A stretch of DNA of 42,946 nt, from NCBI RefSeq assembly GCF_016654115.1, contig NZ_JAEQAZ010000116.1, positions 1 to 42,946 on the forward strand, written 5' to 3'. Numbering within the stretch: the stretch's first letter is position 1; every line of letters begins with the position of its first letter. The translations under genes and the position numbers were made by a program. The notes beneath the pieces are model-generated. The model ran no database searches, was not told where the DNA came from, and saw only the letters and a program-made list of their open reading frames with translations. This DNA is from Streptomyces sp. MBT53. GTDB lineage: Bacteria; Actinomycetota; Actinomycetes; Streptomycetales; Streptomycetaceae. This document shows, piece after piece, positions 29,595 to 37,637 of the stretch.

Positions 29595-32099
29595 ATGAGC
29601 AGCCTCTTTGACGACAGCTTCCTGGCGGATCTCAAGGCCCCTCGGGCCCACGATGAAGAGCCCCCGCCACCGCCCGAGGACGAGCACGGACCGGAGCCGG
29701 TTCCGGACGACCTGTTCGGCGGGAAGTTCGACGTGCCCGCGAGCAGAGACGCCTACTACCGGGACGGCGCCCCGCGCCCGGCGGTGGACCCGGCAGCCCT
29801 CCTGGACGGGCTGAACGAGAACCAGCGCGCGGCCGTCGTCCACTCCGGCACCCCGCTGCTCATCGTGGCCGGCGCGGGCTCCGGCAAGACCCGTGTGCTC
29901 ACCCACCGCATCGCCCACCTCCTCGGCGAGCGCCATGTGCACCCGGGCCAGATCCTCGCGATCACCTTCACCAACAAGGCCGCGGGCGAGATGAAGGAGC
30001 GCGTCGAGCAGCTCGTCGGCCCGCGCGCCAACGCGATGTGGGTGATGACCTTCCACAGCGCGTGCGTGCGCATCCTGCGCCGCGAGTCGAAGAAGCTCGG
30101 CTTCACCTCCTCGTTCTCGATCTACGACGCCGCCGACTCCAAGCGCCTGATGGCACTGGTCTGCCGCGACCTGGACCTGGACCCGAAGAAGTTCCCGCCG
30201 AAGTCCTTCAGCGCCAAGATCAGCAACCTGAAGAACGAGCTGATCGACGAGGAGGACTTCGCCGCCCAGGCCGTCGACGGCTTCGAGAAGACCCTCGCCC
30301 AGGCCTACGCCATGTACCAGTCGCGGCTGCGCGAGGCCAACGCCCTCGACTTCGACGACCTGATCATGACGACGGTCAACCTGCTGCGCGCCTTCCCGGA
30401 CGTCGCCGAGCACTACCGCCGCCGCTTCCGGCACGTCATGGTCGACGAGTACCAGGACACCAACCACGCGCAGTACGCGCTCGTACGGGAACTCGTCGGC
30501 AGCGCCGCCCAGCACGACGAGGACGTACCGCCGAGCGAACACGACCTGCCGCCCGCCGAGTTGTGCGTCGTGGGCGACGCCGACCAGTCGATCTACGCCT
30601 TCCGGGGCGCGACGATCCGCAACATCCTCCAGTTCGAGGAGGACTACCCGAACGCGACGACGATCCTCCTGGAGCAGAACTACCGCTCCACCCAGACGAT
30701 CCTCTCCGCCGCCAACGCGGTCATCGAGCGCAACGAGTCCCGCCGCCCCAAGAACCTGTGGACCAACGCGGGCGCGGGCGCGCAGATCACCGGCTATGTC
30801 GCCGACACCGAGCACGACGAGGCGCAGTTCGTCGCCGAGGAGATAGACCGTCTCACCGACGCGGGCGACGCGAAGGCGGGCGATGTCGCCGTCTTCTACC
30901 GGACGAACGCCCAGTCCCGTGTCTTCGAGGAGATCTTCATCCGCGTCGGCCTGCCCTACAAGGTCGTCGGCGGCGTCCGCTTCTACGAGCGCAAGGAGGT
31001 CCGGGACGTCCTGGCCTACCTCCGCGTCCTGGCCAACCCGGAGGACACGGTCCCGCTGCGCCGCATCCTCAACGTCCCCAAGCGCGGCATCGGCGAGCGC
31101 GCCGAGGCGATGATCGACGCCCTCTCGCAGCGCGAGAAGATCAGCTTCCCGCAGGCGTTGAAGCGCGTCGACGAGGCCTACGGCATGGCCGCGCGGTCGA
31201 CGAACGCGGTCAAGAAGTTCAACACGCTGATGGAGGACCTCCGTACGATCGTCGAGTCCGGCGCCGGACCGGCGACGGTCCTGGAGGCCATCCTCGAACG
31301 CACCGGCTATCTCGCCGAGTTGCAGGCCTCCACCGACCCGCAGGACGAGACCCGCATCGAGAACCTCCAGGAACTCGCCGCCGTGGCGCTGGAGTTCGAG
31401 CAGGAGAACAGTGCGGGGGACGGCGAGAGCGAGACGCCCGTCGGGCTCGCGGCCTTCCTGGAGCGGGTGGCGCTGGTCGCCGACTCGGACCAGATCCCCG
31501 ACGAGGACGAGGACGGCTCCGGAGTCATCACCCTCATGACTCTCCACACCGCCAAGGGACTCGAGTTCCCGGTCGTCTTCCTCACCGGCATGGAGGACGG
31601 CGTCTTCCCGCACATGCGCGCCCTCGGCCAGACCAAGGAGCTGGAGGAGGAGCGCCGCCTCGCCTACGTCGGCATCACGCGCGCGCGGGAACGTCTATAC
31701 CTGACCCGGTCCTCGCTGCGCAGCGCGTGGGGACAGCCGTCGTACAACCCGCCCTCCCGCTTCCTGGAGGAGATCCCGGCGGCACACGTGGAGTGGAAGC
31801 GGACCGGCGCCATGGCGGCCCCGCCGTCCACGGGTCCGGCCTCGGGCATCGCGGCCTCGCTGTCCTCGACCCGTTCGCGTTCGTCGGCCTCGGGCGCGTC
31901 GGGCTTCGCCACGCGCAGGGCCTCGGAGAAGCCGGTCGTGTCCCTGGCGGTCGGCGACCGGGTCACCCATGACCAGTTCGGCCTCGGCACGGTCGTCGGT
32001 GTGAACGGCACGGGGGCGAACGCGGAGGCGACGGTCGACTTCGGAGAGGCCAAGCCGAAGCGGCTGCTGCTGCGGTACGCGCCGGTGGAAAAGCTGTAG
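29595..32099 (+). CDS. pcrA: ATP-dependent DNA helicase PcrA/UvrD
   Basis: Predicted 834-residue superfamily 1A helicase that unwinds DNA 3'-5' in excision repair and replication-fork restart. About 65 acidic residues precede the core. Seen: Q motif (LNENQRAAV), Walker A AGAGSGKT with Lys98, motif Ia (ITFTNKAAGEMKER), Walker B VDEYQDTN, motif III (VGDADQSIYAFRGA), motif IV (LEQNYRS), motif V (TLHTAKGLEFPVVFLTG) and motif VI (YVGITRARERLY). A C-terminal Tudor-like domain (about 783-834; GDRVTHDQFGLGTVV), which in PcrA binds RNA polymerase, is present. A perfect damage-inducible promoter lies directly upstream. Convergent with the M23 gene (12 bp). Confidence 0.97.
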   Translation: MSSLFDDSFLADLKAPRAHDEEPPPPPEDEHGPEPVPDDLFGGKFDVPASRDAYYRDGAPRPAVDPAALLDGLNENQRAAVVHSGTPLLIVAGAGSGKTRVLTHRIAHLLGERHVHPGQILAITFTNKAAGEMKERVEQLVGPRANAMWVMTFHSACVRILRRESKKLGFTSSFSIYDAADSKRLMALVCRDLDLDPKKFPPKSFSAKISNLKNELIDEEDFAAQAVDGFEKTLAQAYAMYQSRLREANALDFDDLIMTTVNLLRAFPDVAEHYRRRFRHVMVDEYQDTNHAQYALVRELVGSAAQHDEDVPPSEHDLPPAELCVVGDADQSIYAFRGATIRNILQFEEDYPNATTILLEQNYRSTQTILSAANAVIERNESRRPKNLWTNAGAGAQITGYVADTEHDEAQFVAEEIDRLTDAGDAKAGDVAVFYRTNAQSRVFEEIFIRVGLPYKVVGGVRFYERKEVRDVLAYLRVLANPEDTVPLRRILNVPKRGIGERAEAMIDALSQREKISFPQALKRVDEAYGMAARSTNAVKKFNTLMEDLRTIVESGAGPATVLEAILERTGYLAELQASTDPQDETRIENLQELAAVALEFEQENSAGDGESETPVGLAAFLERVALVADSDQIPDEDEDGSGVITLMTLHTAKGLEFPVVFLTGMEDGVFPHMRALGQTKELEEERRLAYVGITRARERLYLTRSSLRSAWGQPSYNPPSRFLEEIPAAHVEWKRTGAMAAPPSTGPASGIAASLSSTRSRSSASGASGFATRRASEKPVVSLAVGDRVTHDQFGLGTVVGVNGTGANAEATVDFGEAKPKRLLLRYAPVEKL

Positions 32100-32111
32100 G
32101 GGGAGCGGGAG

Positions 32112-33671
32112 TTACGTCGGGTCGAGCCCGTGGCTGCGAAGCCACGGGAGCGGGTCGATCGCCGCTCCGCCCGCCGGGCGCACCTCGAAGTGCAGGTGCG
32201 GGCCGGTCGAGTTCCCGGAGTTCCCGGAGTACGCGATCGGGTCGCCGGCCTTCACCGTGGTCCCCGAAGGGACGCGGTAGCTGGAGAGGTGGCAGTACCA
32301 GGTCTGCGTGCCGTCCTTCTCCGTGAGGATCAGCATGTTGCCGTACGCGCTGTTCCACTTCGTGCTGACGACGCCGTCGGTCGCGGCCATCACCGTCGTG
32401 CCGTACGAGACGGGGAAGTCGATGCCGGTGTGCACGGACATCCAGTTGACGCCGGCCTGGCCGAAGTAGGCGCTGAGGCCCCTCTGCGTCACCGGCAGCA
32501 CGTACTTGGGGCGCAGCCGCTCCTTGCGGGCCGCCTCCGCCGCCGCCTTCTTCTTCTCGGCCTCCTGCTGGGCCTTGAGGTCGATGCGTTCCTGCGTACG
32601 GCTGGCCCGGTCGGCGAAGTCGTCGGCACCGGCCGACAGGCTCTTGATCTGTGCGTCGAGCTTGTTGTTCGCGACGGACGGCTTCACCGTGGTCGCGTCG
32701 GAGGCGGAGGCCGTCGTGTCGCTGCCGCCGGTCAGGGTGCCGACGGACGCGGCGGCGATCCCCGCCACCCCCATCACACACGCGGACGGCACGGCGATCG
32801 TCATCAGCGCGGACCGCTTCGGAGGCGTACGGCGCCGCGAACGGCTCCCGTTGCGGCCCGCGGCCCGCGAGGCGGTCGCCGGGGCCGGGGTGAACTCCTC
32901 CTGGTCCTCGAGGAGTTCGGGCTGCGCCTCGGATCCGTCCCGGTCCTGCTCGGCCTCGTCGAGGGCGGGCAGCTCACCGGTGGCGGTCAACTCGCCGTCT
33001 TCCGGGGCGGGTTCGTCGTACGAGTCCCCGTGTGTCCCGTCGTACGCGCCCTCGTGCGTCATGTCGTACGACGCCTGCTCGAAGGTGGTGGTCGCGTCGG
33101 CGGGGCTGCCGTCGGCGTTCCACTGCGTGGCGTCGTAGGCGCCCGTGTCGAAGGCCTGCGTGCCCCATACCCATTGCTGGGTCTGGTCGGCGGGGGCGGC
33201 GGAATGGGCCGACTGGTCGGGCTGGAGCCAGGCGTTGGCATCCCACTGACCGCTGTGGTCGTGGCCGGTGGCCTGCGGCGGGATCGCGGACAGCTGCTGG
33301 TAGTCGGCCGCCCAGGCGGTGGTCTCGTACGCGCCCGTGTCGTTGTAGGCGGCGTGGTGCTGGGCCGCGTACGGGTCGTAGTTCAGGGTGTGTTGACCGC
33401 CCGTGGACCAGGCCGAGGAGTCGTAGGCGCCGGTGGCGTGCGAGACGGTGTCGTGGCTCTGCATGTCGCCGAAGAGCGGGTCGGTCGCGAAGCTCGCGGT
33501 GGCCTGGCCGCTGTCCGCGCCGGGGTGAAAACCCGTGGCGGAGTGGTCGCCGTACGTGGTGAAGTCACCGTACTGAGCGTCCTGTCCGCCGTACGACGCG
33601 TACTGCGCCGAGGTGGCATCGGAAGCCGGAGCCGGGGTGGTCATGATCCCCGACGGGTGACGGTCGTTCAC
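32112..33671 (-). CDS. Transmembrane M23 (LytM) peptidase with long N-terminal region
   Basis: Predicted 519-residue protein. The first ~280 residues are cytoplasmic and low-complexity, rich in Tyr, Thr, Asp, Ala and Gln, with a recurring TGAY-x4-W element (GAYDSSAW, GAYETTAW, GAYDATQW). A basic stretch (RSRRRTPPKRSAL) precedes one membrane span (about 288-312), then a coiled coil (about 335-375) and a C-terminal M23 domain (about 390-515). Zinc ligands: HTGID (His about 413, Asp about 417) and HLHFEV (about 493). It likely hydrolyses peptidoglycan cross-links, or activates another hydrolase. GTG 33671 follows AAGGAAG; a consensus promoter lies about 53 nt upstream. ATG 33644 is an alternative start. 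Confidence 0.88.
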   Translation of the reverse strand: MNDRHPSGIMTTPAPASDATSAQYASYGGQDAQYGDFTTYGDHSATGFHPGADSGQATASFATDPLFGDMQSHDTVSHATGAYDSSAWSTGGQHTLNYDPYAAQHHAAYNDTGAYETTAWAADYQQLSAIPPQATGHDHSGQWDANAWLQPDQSAHSAAPADQTQQWVWGTQAFDTGAYDATQWNADGSPADATTTFEQASYDMTHEGAYDGTHGDSYDEPAPEDGELTATGELPALDEAEQDRDGSEAQPELLEDQEEFTPAPATASRAAGRNGSRSRRRTPPKRSALMTIAVPSACVMGVAGIAAASVGTLTGGSDTTASASDATTVKPSVANNKLDAQIKSLSAGADDFADRASRTQERIDLKAQQEAEKKKAAAEAARKERLRPKYVLPVTQRGLSAYFGQAGVNWMSVHTGIDFPVSYGTTVMAATDGVVSTKWNSAYGNMLILTEKDGTQTWYCHLSSYRVPSGTTVKAGDPIAYSGNSGNSTGPHLHFEVRPAGGAAIDPLPWLRSHGLDPT

Positions 33672-33723
33672 CAACTTCCTTCTCTTTCGCCTCGACAACA
33701 GGGGCTGGCAGAGCAGTGCGGCG

Positions 33724-33753
33724 ACTGTACCCGGCAGTACGCGGGCCCGACAA
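33724..33753 (-). promoter_or_regulatory. Promoter of M23 peptidase gene
   Basis: Minus strand: -35 TTGTCG (33753-33748), 18-bp spacer, -10 TACAGT (33729-33724). It predicts a 5' leader of about 45-50 nt. The -35 resembles the damage motif but lacks GTG after it and has the wrong spacing to be one. Confidence 0.6.
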
Positions 33754-33975
33754 TCTTCCTCAGGTTTCGCGTCCGCCGGAAACGGGCATTCGGCCGTGTT
33801 TCGGGGGACGGCGGGCACGGGTTTGGCCTTGCGTTCGAATGACGTTCGAGGTCGGAGGCTGTTCGGGCGCTGTAGGCGACCTGTGCGCACGCTTCGAAGA
33901 GCATGGAAATGCTTCCCGTGCCGGAGGCCGGGCGCGTTGACTGCGGTCGACGGCATTCGGCGTGGGGAGAACGTC
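33754..33975. other. Non-coding part of a 304-bp divergent gap
   Basis: Region between the M23 promoter and the small secreted gene. A TTGACT (33937-33942) is present with no matching -10. Several frames are open here, but their codon bias is poor and none starts with a ribosome site. Nothing else is recognisable. Confidence 0.45.
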
Positions 33976-34179
33976 ATGAGGGTGTGGAAACGGGCGGGGA
34001 TCGCTGTCGTGCTGGCCGCGGCGACGGTCGGCCTCGTGGGGCCTGCGGCATCGGCCGCCCCCGCGCCGTGGGACATCAGCCGCGCCCACCGGCCCACGCC
34101 GGCACAGGGCGCGGCGGTGCTCCCGGCCGGGGCGGCGGGCACCGTCAGTGTGCGGTGCGGGTCTCCCTGCTACCAGTAG
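33976..34179 (+). CDS. Small secreted peptide, two cysteines
   Basis: Predicted 67-residue protein with a classical signal peptide (RVWKRAGIAVVLAAATVGLVG, cleavage near ASAAPA) and a mature part of only about 38 residues ending RCGSPCYQ. The two cysteines near the C-terminus could form a small loop. GGGGAGA lies 5 nt before ATG 33976, giving a strong ribosome site, and the GC skew by codon position is normal. No family is recognised. It lies divergent from the M23 peptidase and convergent with the lipase gene. Confidence 0.75.
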   Translation: MRVWKRAGIAVVLAAATVGLVGPAASAAPAPWDISRAHRPTPAQGAAVLPAGAAGTVSVRCGSPCYQ

Positions 34180-34209
34180 GAGTCGCGCGCCGTTGAATCG
34201 CGGCGTCGG

Positions 34210-35076
34210 TCAGGCCACCGTCAGGCCGCCCCGGCGAGTGGCGGCCGGTGCCTGCGTGCGTGGCGTGTCGAGAGCCTGGCGGATGCCCGACGCGACGGCC
34301 GGGTGTACGGGGAGCGCTAGATGGCCGATGCCGCTGACCTGCACGTTCTCTGCGATCAGGTCCGGGTGGTCGATACGGGCGGTCTCCAGTGGCTCCATCA
34401 GGTGGTCGAGGTCGCTCCAGAAACTGACGAAATGCGTACGGCAGCCGGGGGCGGGCAGGCCCAGTTCCTCGATCACCGCCGAGCCGGGGCGCATCTGGCG
34501 GACGATCGGATGGGCGTTGGCCAGCGGGACCACGGCGGTGCCGGAGTGCGGGGTCCCGAGCGTCACCAGCGTGCGGACCCGCAGGTCACCGCCGAGCCGC
34601 TGCACGTAGTAGCGCGCGATCAGCCCGCCCAAGCTGTGCCCGACGATGTCCACCTGCTCACTGCCCGTGCGCTCGCAGATCTCCTCGATGTGCCGGCCGA
34701 GCAGCTCGGCCGCGGTACGGATGTCGCAGGTCAGCGGCGAGTAGTTGAGCGATTCGACCGGCCGGCGGCCGTGCTGGGCCAGAGCCCGGCGCAGCAGCAC
34801 GAACACCGAGCGGTTGTCGATGAACCCGTGCAACAGCACCACCGGGGGCTTCGCCTCGGTCGGCAGGGGTGCCGCGTCCTCCGGGGAGGGGGCCGGAGGA
34901 AGCGGCAGCCTGCGTTCCTGGGTGATGCCGGACGGATAGAGGAGAAGGTGGCCCGCGAGGATCGCGATCTCCAGGGCCGTCGCTTTCAGGAGGGTCATGG
35001 AGAGCCCCGCCAGCCTGCTGGGCAGAAGGCGCTGACAGAGGGGGAGAAGGGGCTGCACCGCCCTGGTGACCTTCAT
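34210..35076 (-). CDS. Alpha/beta-hydrolase, triacylglycerol-lipase-like
   Basis: Predicted 288-residue lipase/esterase. A hydrophobic N-terminal segment (about 24-48, including LEIAILAGHLLLYP) may anchor it in the membrane. The oxyanion HG motif is at residues 83-84 (VVLLHGFID), the nucleophile Ser148 is in GHSLGG, the acidic residue is in SFWSDLDHLM, and the catalytic His is in SGIGHLALP. The set matches lipase family proteins that hydrolyse acyl esters, probably acting at or outside the membrane. AGGAGGT sits 6 nt before ATG 35076, an excellent site. An upstream 87-codon ORF overlaps its start by ATGA. Confidence 0.9.
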   Translation of the reverse strand: MKVTRAVQPLLPLCQRLLPSRLAGLSMTLLKATALEIAILAGHLLLYPSGITQERRLPLPPAPSPEDAAPLPTEAKPPVVLLHGFIDNRSVFVLLRRALAQHGRRPVESLNYSPLTCDIRTAAELLGRHIEEICERTGSEQVDIVGHSLGGLIARYYVQRLGGDLRVRTLVTLGTPHSGTAVVPLANAHPIVRQMRPGSAVIEELGLPAPGCRTHFVSFWSDLDHLMEPLETARIDHPDLIAENVQVSGIGHLALPVHPAVASGIRQALDTPRTQAPAATRRGGLTVA

Positions 35077-35336
35077 GGCCGACCTCCTGTCGGCACACGG
35101 ATCGACAGCTCCGTCCCCCGTGTGCCCTCGTGGGAGGCCACCGCGAGGACCACCGACGGAGCGCGAGGGGTACGCGCGGGGCGGGCGTGGCGCACCTGCC
35201 CTGCGTGCCCTTCGTGCCTGCGCCGATGCGCCGCACCACCACGGCGCGCGGCCTGCGGCGCGGTGGTGCGGCGACCTCGTTGCGGCTCCCGTTGCGCTTG
35301 TTCCCGCTGGAACGCTGCGCGGTGAACGTGTCCCAT
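35073..35336 (-). CDS. Possible small basic ORF coupled to the lipase gene
   Basis: An 87-codon frame whose stop overlaps the lipase start (ATGA). The first half is very Arg/Gln-rich with weak third-position GC bias and does not look like a normal Streptomyces protein. The last ~30 codons (PSVVLAVASHEGTRGTELSI) are better biased. It has no family match I can name and no clear ribosome site. It is listed because of the overlap; it may be a leader region read through, or a degraded gene end. Confidence 0.25.
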   Translation of the reverse strand: MGHVHRAAFQREQAQREPQRGRRTTAPQAARRGGAAHRRRHEGHAGQVRHARPARTPRAPSVVLAVASHEGTRGTELSIRVPTGGRP

Positions 35337-35477
35337 CGTGTGATTTCCCCCTCGGTATCCACCGCGAAACTGCCGGTTGCGGGATGCTGGAGATAACGTT
35401 CGTTCACTCCCCGCGCCGGAGCGGGTGCCGCGGTACCCGTCGGTAGGGATGAACGCAGTCGCTTCATGGAGGCAGTG
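35337..35477. other. Intergenic region upstream of icmB
   Basis: Together with the doubtful ORF at 35073-35336 this forms a 401-bp gap between lipase and icmB starts. I see a Shine-Dalgarno for icmB at 35468-35472 but no clear -35/-10 pair and no B12 riboswitch. Confidence 0.4.
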
Positions 35478-35894
<417 letters not shown>

Positions 35895-35946
35895 GGCGGG
35901 GCGTAAGGCCAGGGGCTTCACTCTGCGATGCCGGTGATCATCCGAT

Positions 35947-37551
35947 CTACGGCGCCTCCAACTCCGCCGCCATCGCGCCCCGCAACCGCAACGTCGTCAC
36001 CAACCGCTGAAACGCCTCCGCCCAATAGCCCCCCGCTCCCGGTGCCGCGTCCTCCGACTCGTCCGGCACCGCCAGCAACCCGTCGAGCCGGCTCGCCTCG
36101 GCCGGGTCGAGGCACCGCTCGGCCAGTCCCATCACCCCACTGAAGCTCCATGGGTAACTCCCCGCGTCCCGCGCGATGTTGAGCGCGTCCACCACGGCCC
36201 GCCCCAGCGGCGCGGCCCACGGCACCGCGCACACCCCGAGCAGCTGAAACGCCTCGGACAGGCCCTGCGCCGCGATGAACCCGGCCACCCACTCGGCCCG
36301 TTCGCCCCCGCCGAGCGTGCTCAGCAGCTTGGCGCGCTCGGCCAGCGACACCGCCCCCGGCCCGCCCGCCTCGGGCGCCGACGGCGACCCGAGCAACGCC
36401 CGGGACCACTCCGCGTTCCGCTGCCGTACGGCCGCCCGGCACCACGCCGCGTGCAGCTCGCCCCGCCAGTCGTCCGCCACCGCGAGCGCCACGATCTCCC
36501 GGGGCGTACGGCCGCCCAGTCGTCGCTCCCAGGTCCCGAGCGGTGTCGCCTCCACCAACTGGCCCAGCCACCACGACCGTTCACCGCGCCCGGCCGGAGC
36601 CTTGGCGACCACACCGTCCCGCTCCATGCCCGGGTCGCACTCGTGCGGCGCCTCCACGACCAGTCCGGGTTCCCCGCTCGTGCGGTCGACGGCCACGCAG
36701 GCCGTGGCCCGGACCGCCATCCGCGCGGCGAGCGCCGAGTCCGGGAGCGCCGACAGCAACTCCGCGGCCGTGGCCCGTACGTTGCGGCTCCGGTCGGCCA
36801 ACGCCTGTTCCAGGAAGGGTTCGTCCTCGGCCGTGAGCCCCGTCCGCAGCGAGTCGAGGAACATCAGCCGGTCCTCCGCCCGCTCCGTCGCCCACGTGGT
36901 GACGAGCAACTCCCGTCCGACCGCAGGCTGTTGTGCGCGTATCGCCGCGAGCAGGGAGACCCGCTCGGCGAACAGCCCTTCCTGCCAAAGCTGTTGGACC
37001 TGGCCCGGGTCGTCGAGATCTGGCAGGGCTGTGCCGCCGCCCGGGGTGGCGCGCAGGGCGAACCGCCAGTCCGGGTTCAGCCGGGCCAGCCACAACGCGC
37101 GCGGGCCCGCGAACTCCAGCGCCGCCGGCCGCAGATCAGTACGCCCCCGGGCCGCGTCCAGCAGCGCGGGCAGCACCTGGACGGGCGCACCGAAACCGCG
37201 CGCGTTGGCCGCCGCCAGCCACTGGGGCAGCAACTCCATGAGATCGGGCGAGCTGCCCCGCCGTCCCCCACCGCCCGTGCCCGGACGGTCGGTCAGCAGC
37301 ATCACCAGCCTGCGGGCCGCCGCCACGGGCAGCGCCGGACGCGTGTCGGGCACGGCCGGCTCCGGCCGTTCGGCCGCCCGCGCCGGACGGAGCCCGGCCC
37401 GCCGTCGTACGGTCTCCACGGCCGCCGCGTCCAGCAGCGTCACGGGCGCGTCCTGGCCCGGCGCACACCACGCAGGCGTACGGCGGTCCGTGCCGAGCAG
37501 CGCCGTGGTGACGAGTTCCTCCCAGTCGCCCGCGGCGGAGGTGCTGTTCAT
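35947..37551 (-). CDS. DUF5691 family protein (HEAT-like)
   Basis: Predicted 534-residue cytosolic protein of unknown function, second gene of the SWIM operon. The N-terminus DWEELVTTALLGTDRRTPAW is typical of the DUF5691 family. The rest is alpha-helical, Ala/Leu/Arg-rich, with at least one HEAT-like unit (QALADRSRNVRATAAELLSA, about residues 270-290). No enzymatic motif or membrane span. ATG 37551 follows GGAAAGG at 7 nt; the 13-codon extension upstream lies in a repeated segment. The SWIM stop is 67 bp upstream with no promoter between, so both are presumably made from the damage promoter at 39001. Families SWIM, DUF5691, MoxR and DUF5682 recur together in actinobacteria and cyanobacteria by my recollection. 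Confidence 0.85.
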   Translation of the reverse strand: MNSTSAAGDWEELVTTALLGTDRRTPAWCAPGQDAPVTLLDAAAVETVRRRAGLRPARAAERPEPAVPDTRPALPVAAARRLVMLLTDRPGTGGGGRRGSSPDLMELLPQWLAAANARGFGAPVQVLPALLDAARGRTDLRPAALEFAGPRALWLARLNPDWRFALRATPGGGTALPDLDDPGQVQQLWQEGLFAERVSLLAAIRAQQPAVGRELLVTTWATERAEDRLMFLDSLRTGLTAEDEPFLEQALADRSRNVRATAAELLSALPDSALAARMAVRATACVAVDRTSGEPGLVVEAPHECDPGMERDGVVAKAPAGRGERSWWLGQLVEATPLGTWERRLGGRTPREIVALAVADDWRGELHAAWCRAAVRQRNAEWSRALLGSPSAPEAGGPGAVSLAERAKLLSTLGGGERAEWVAGFIAAQGLSEAFQLLGVCAVPWAAPLGRAVVDALNIARDAGSYPWSFSGVMGLAERCLDPAEASRLDGLLAVPDESEDAAPGAGGYWAEAFQRLVTTLRLRGAMAAELEAP

Positions 37552-37567
37552 GCGGTGCCTTTCCGTC

Positions 37568-37637
37568 GAGTTGGTGGGTGCGCTCAGCACGGCGACACCG
37601 GTGAGTTGGTGGATGCGCTCAGCACAGGGACACCGGC
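37568..37637 (-). repeat. 35-bp tandem duplication at the end of the SWIM gene
   Basis: Two adjacent 35-bp copies (37568-37602 and 37603-37637) with five differences. The right copy holds the last codons and stop of the SWIM gene; the left copy is a duplicate of that end lying in the intergenic spacer. Confidence 0.85.

Noticed and set aside
33748..33753. Further PafBC site at the M23 promoter (TTGTCG)
   Set aside because: The bases after TTGTCG are GGC rather than GTG and the distance to the -10 is 18 bp from the hexamer, an ordinary -35/-10 layout.
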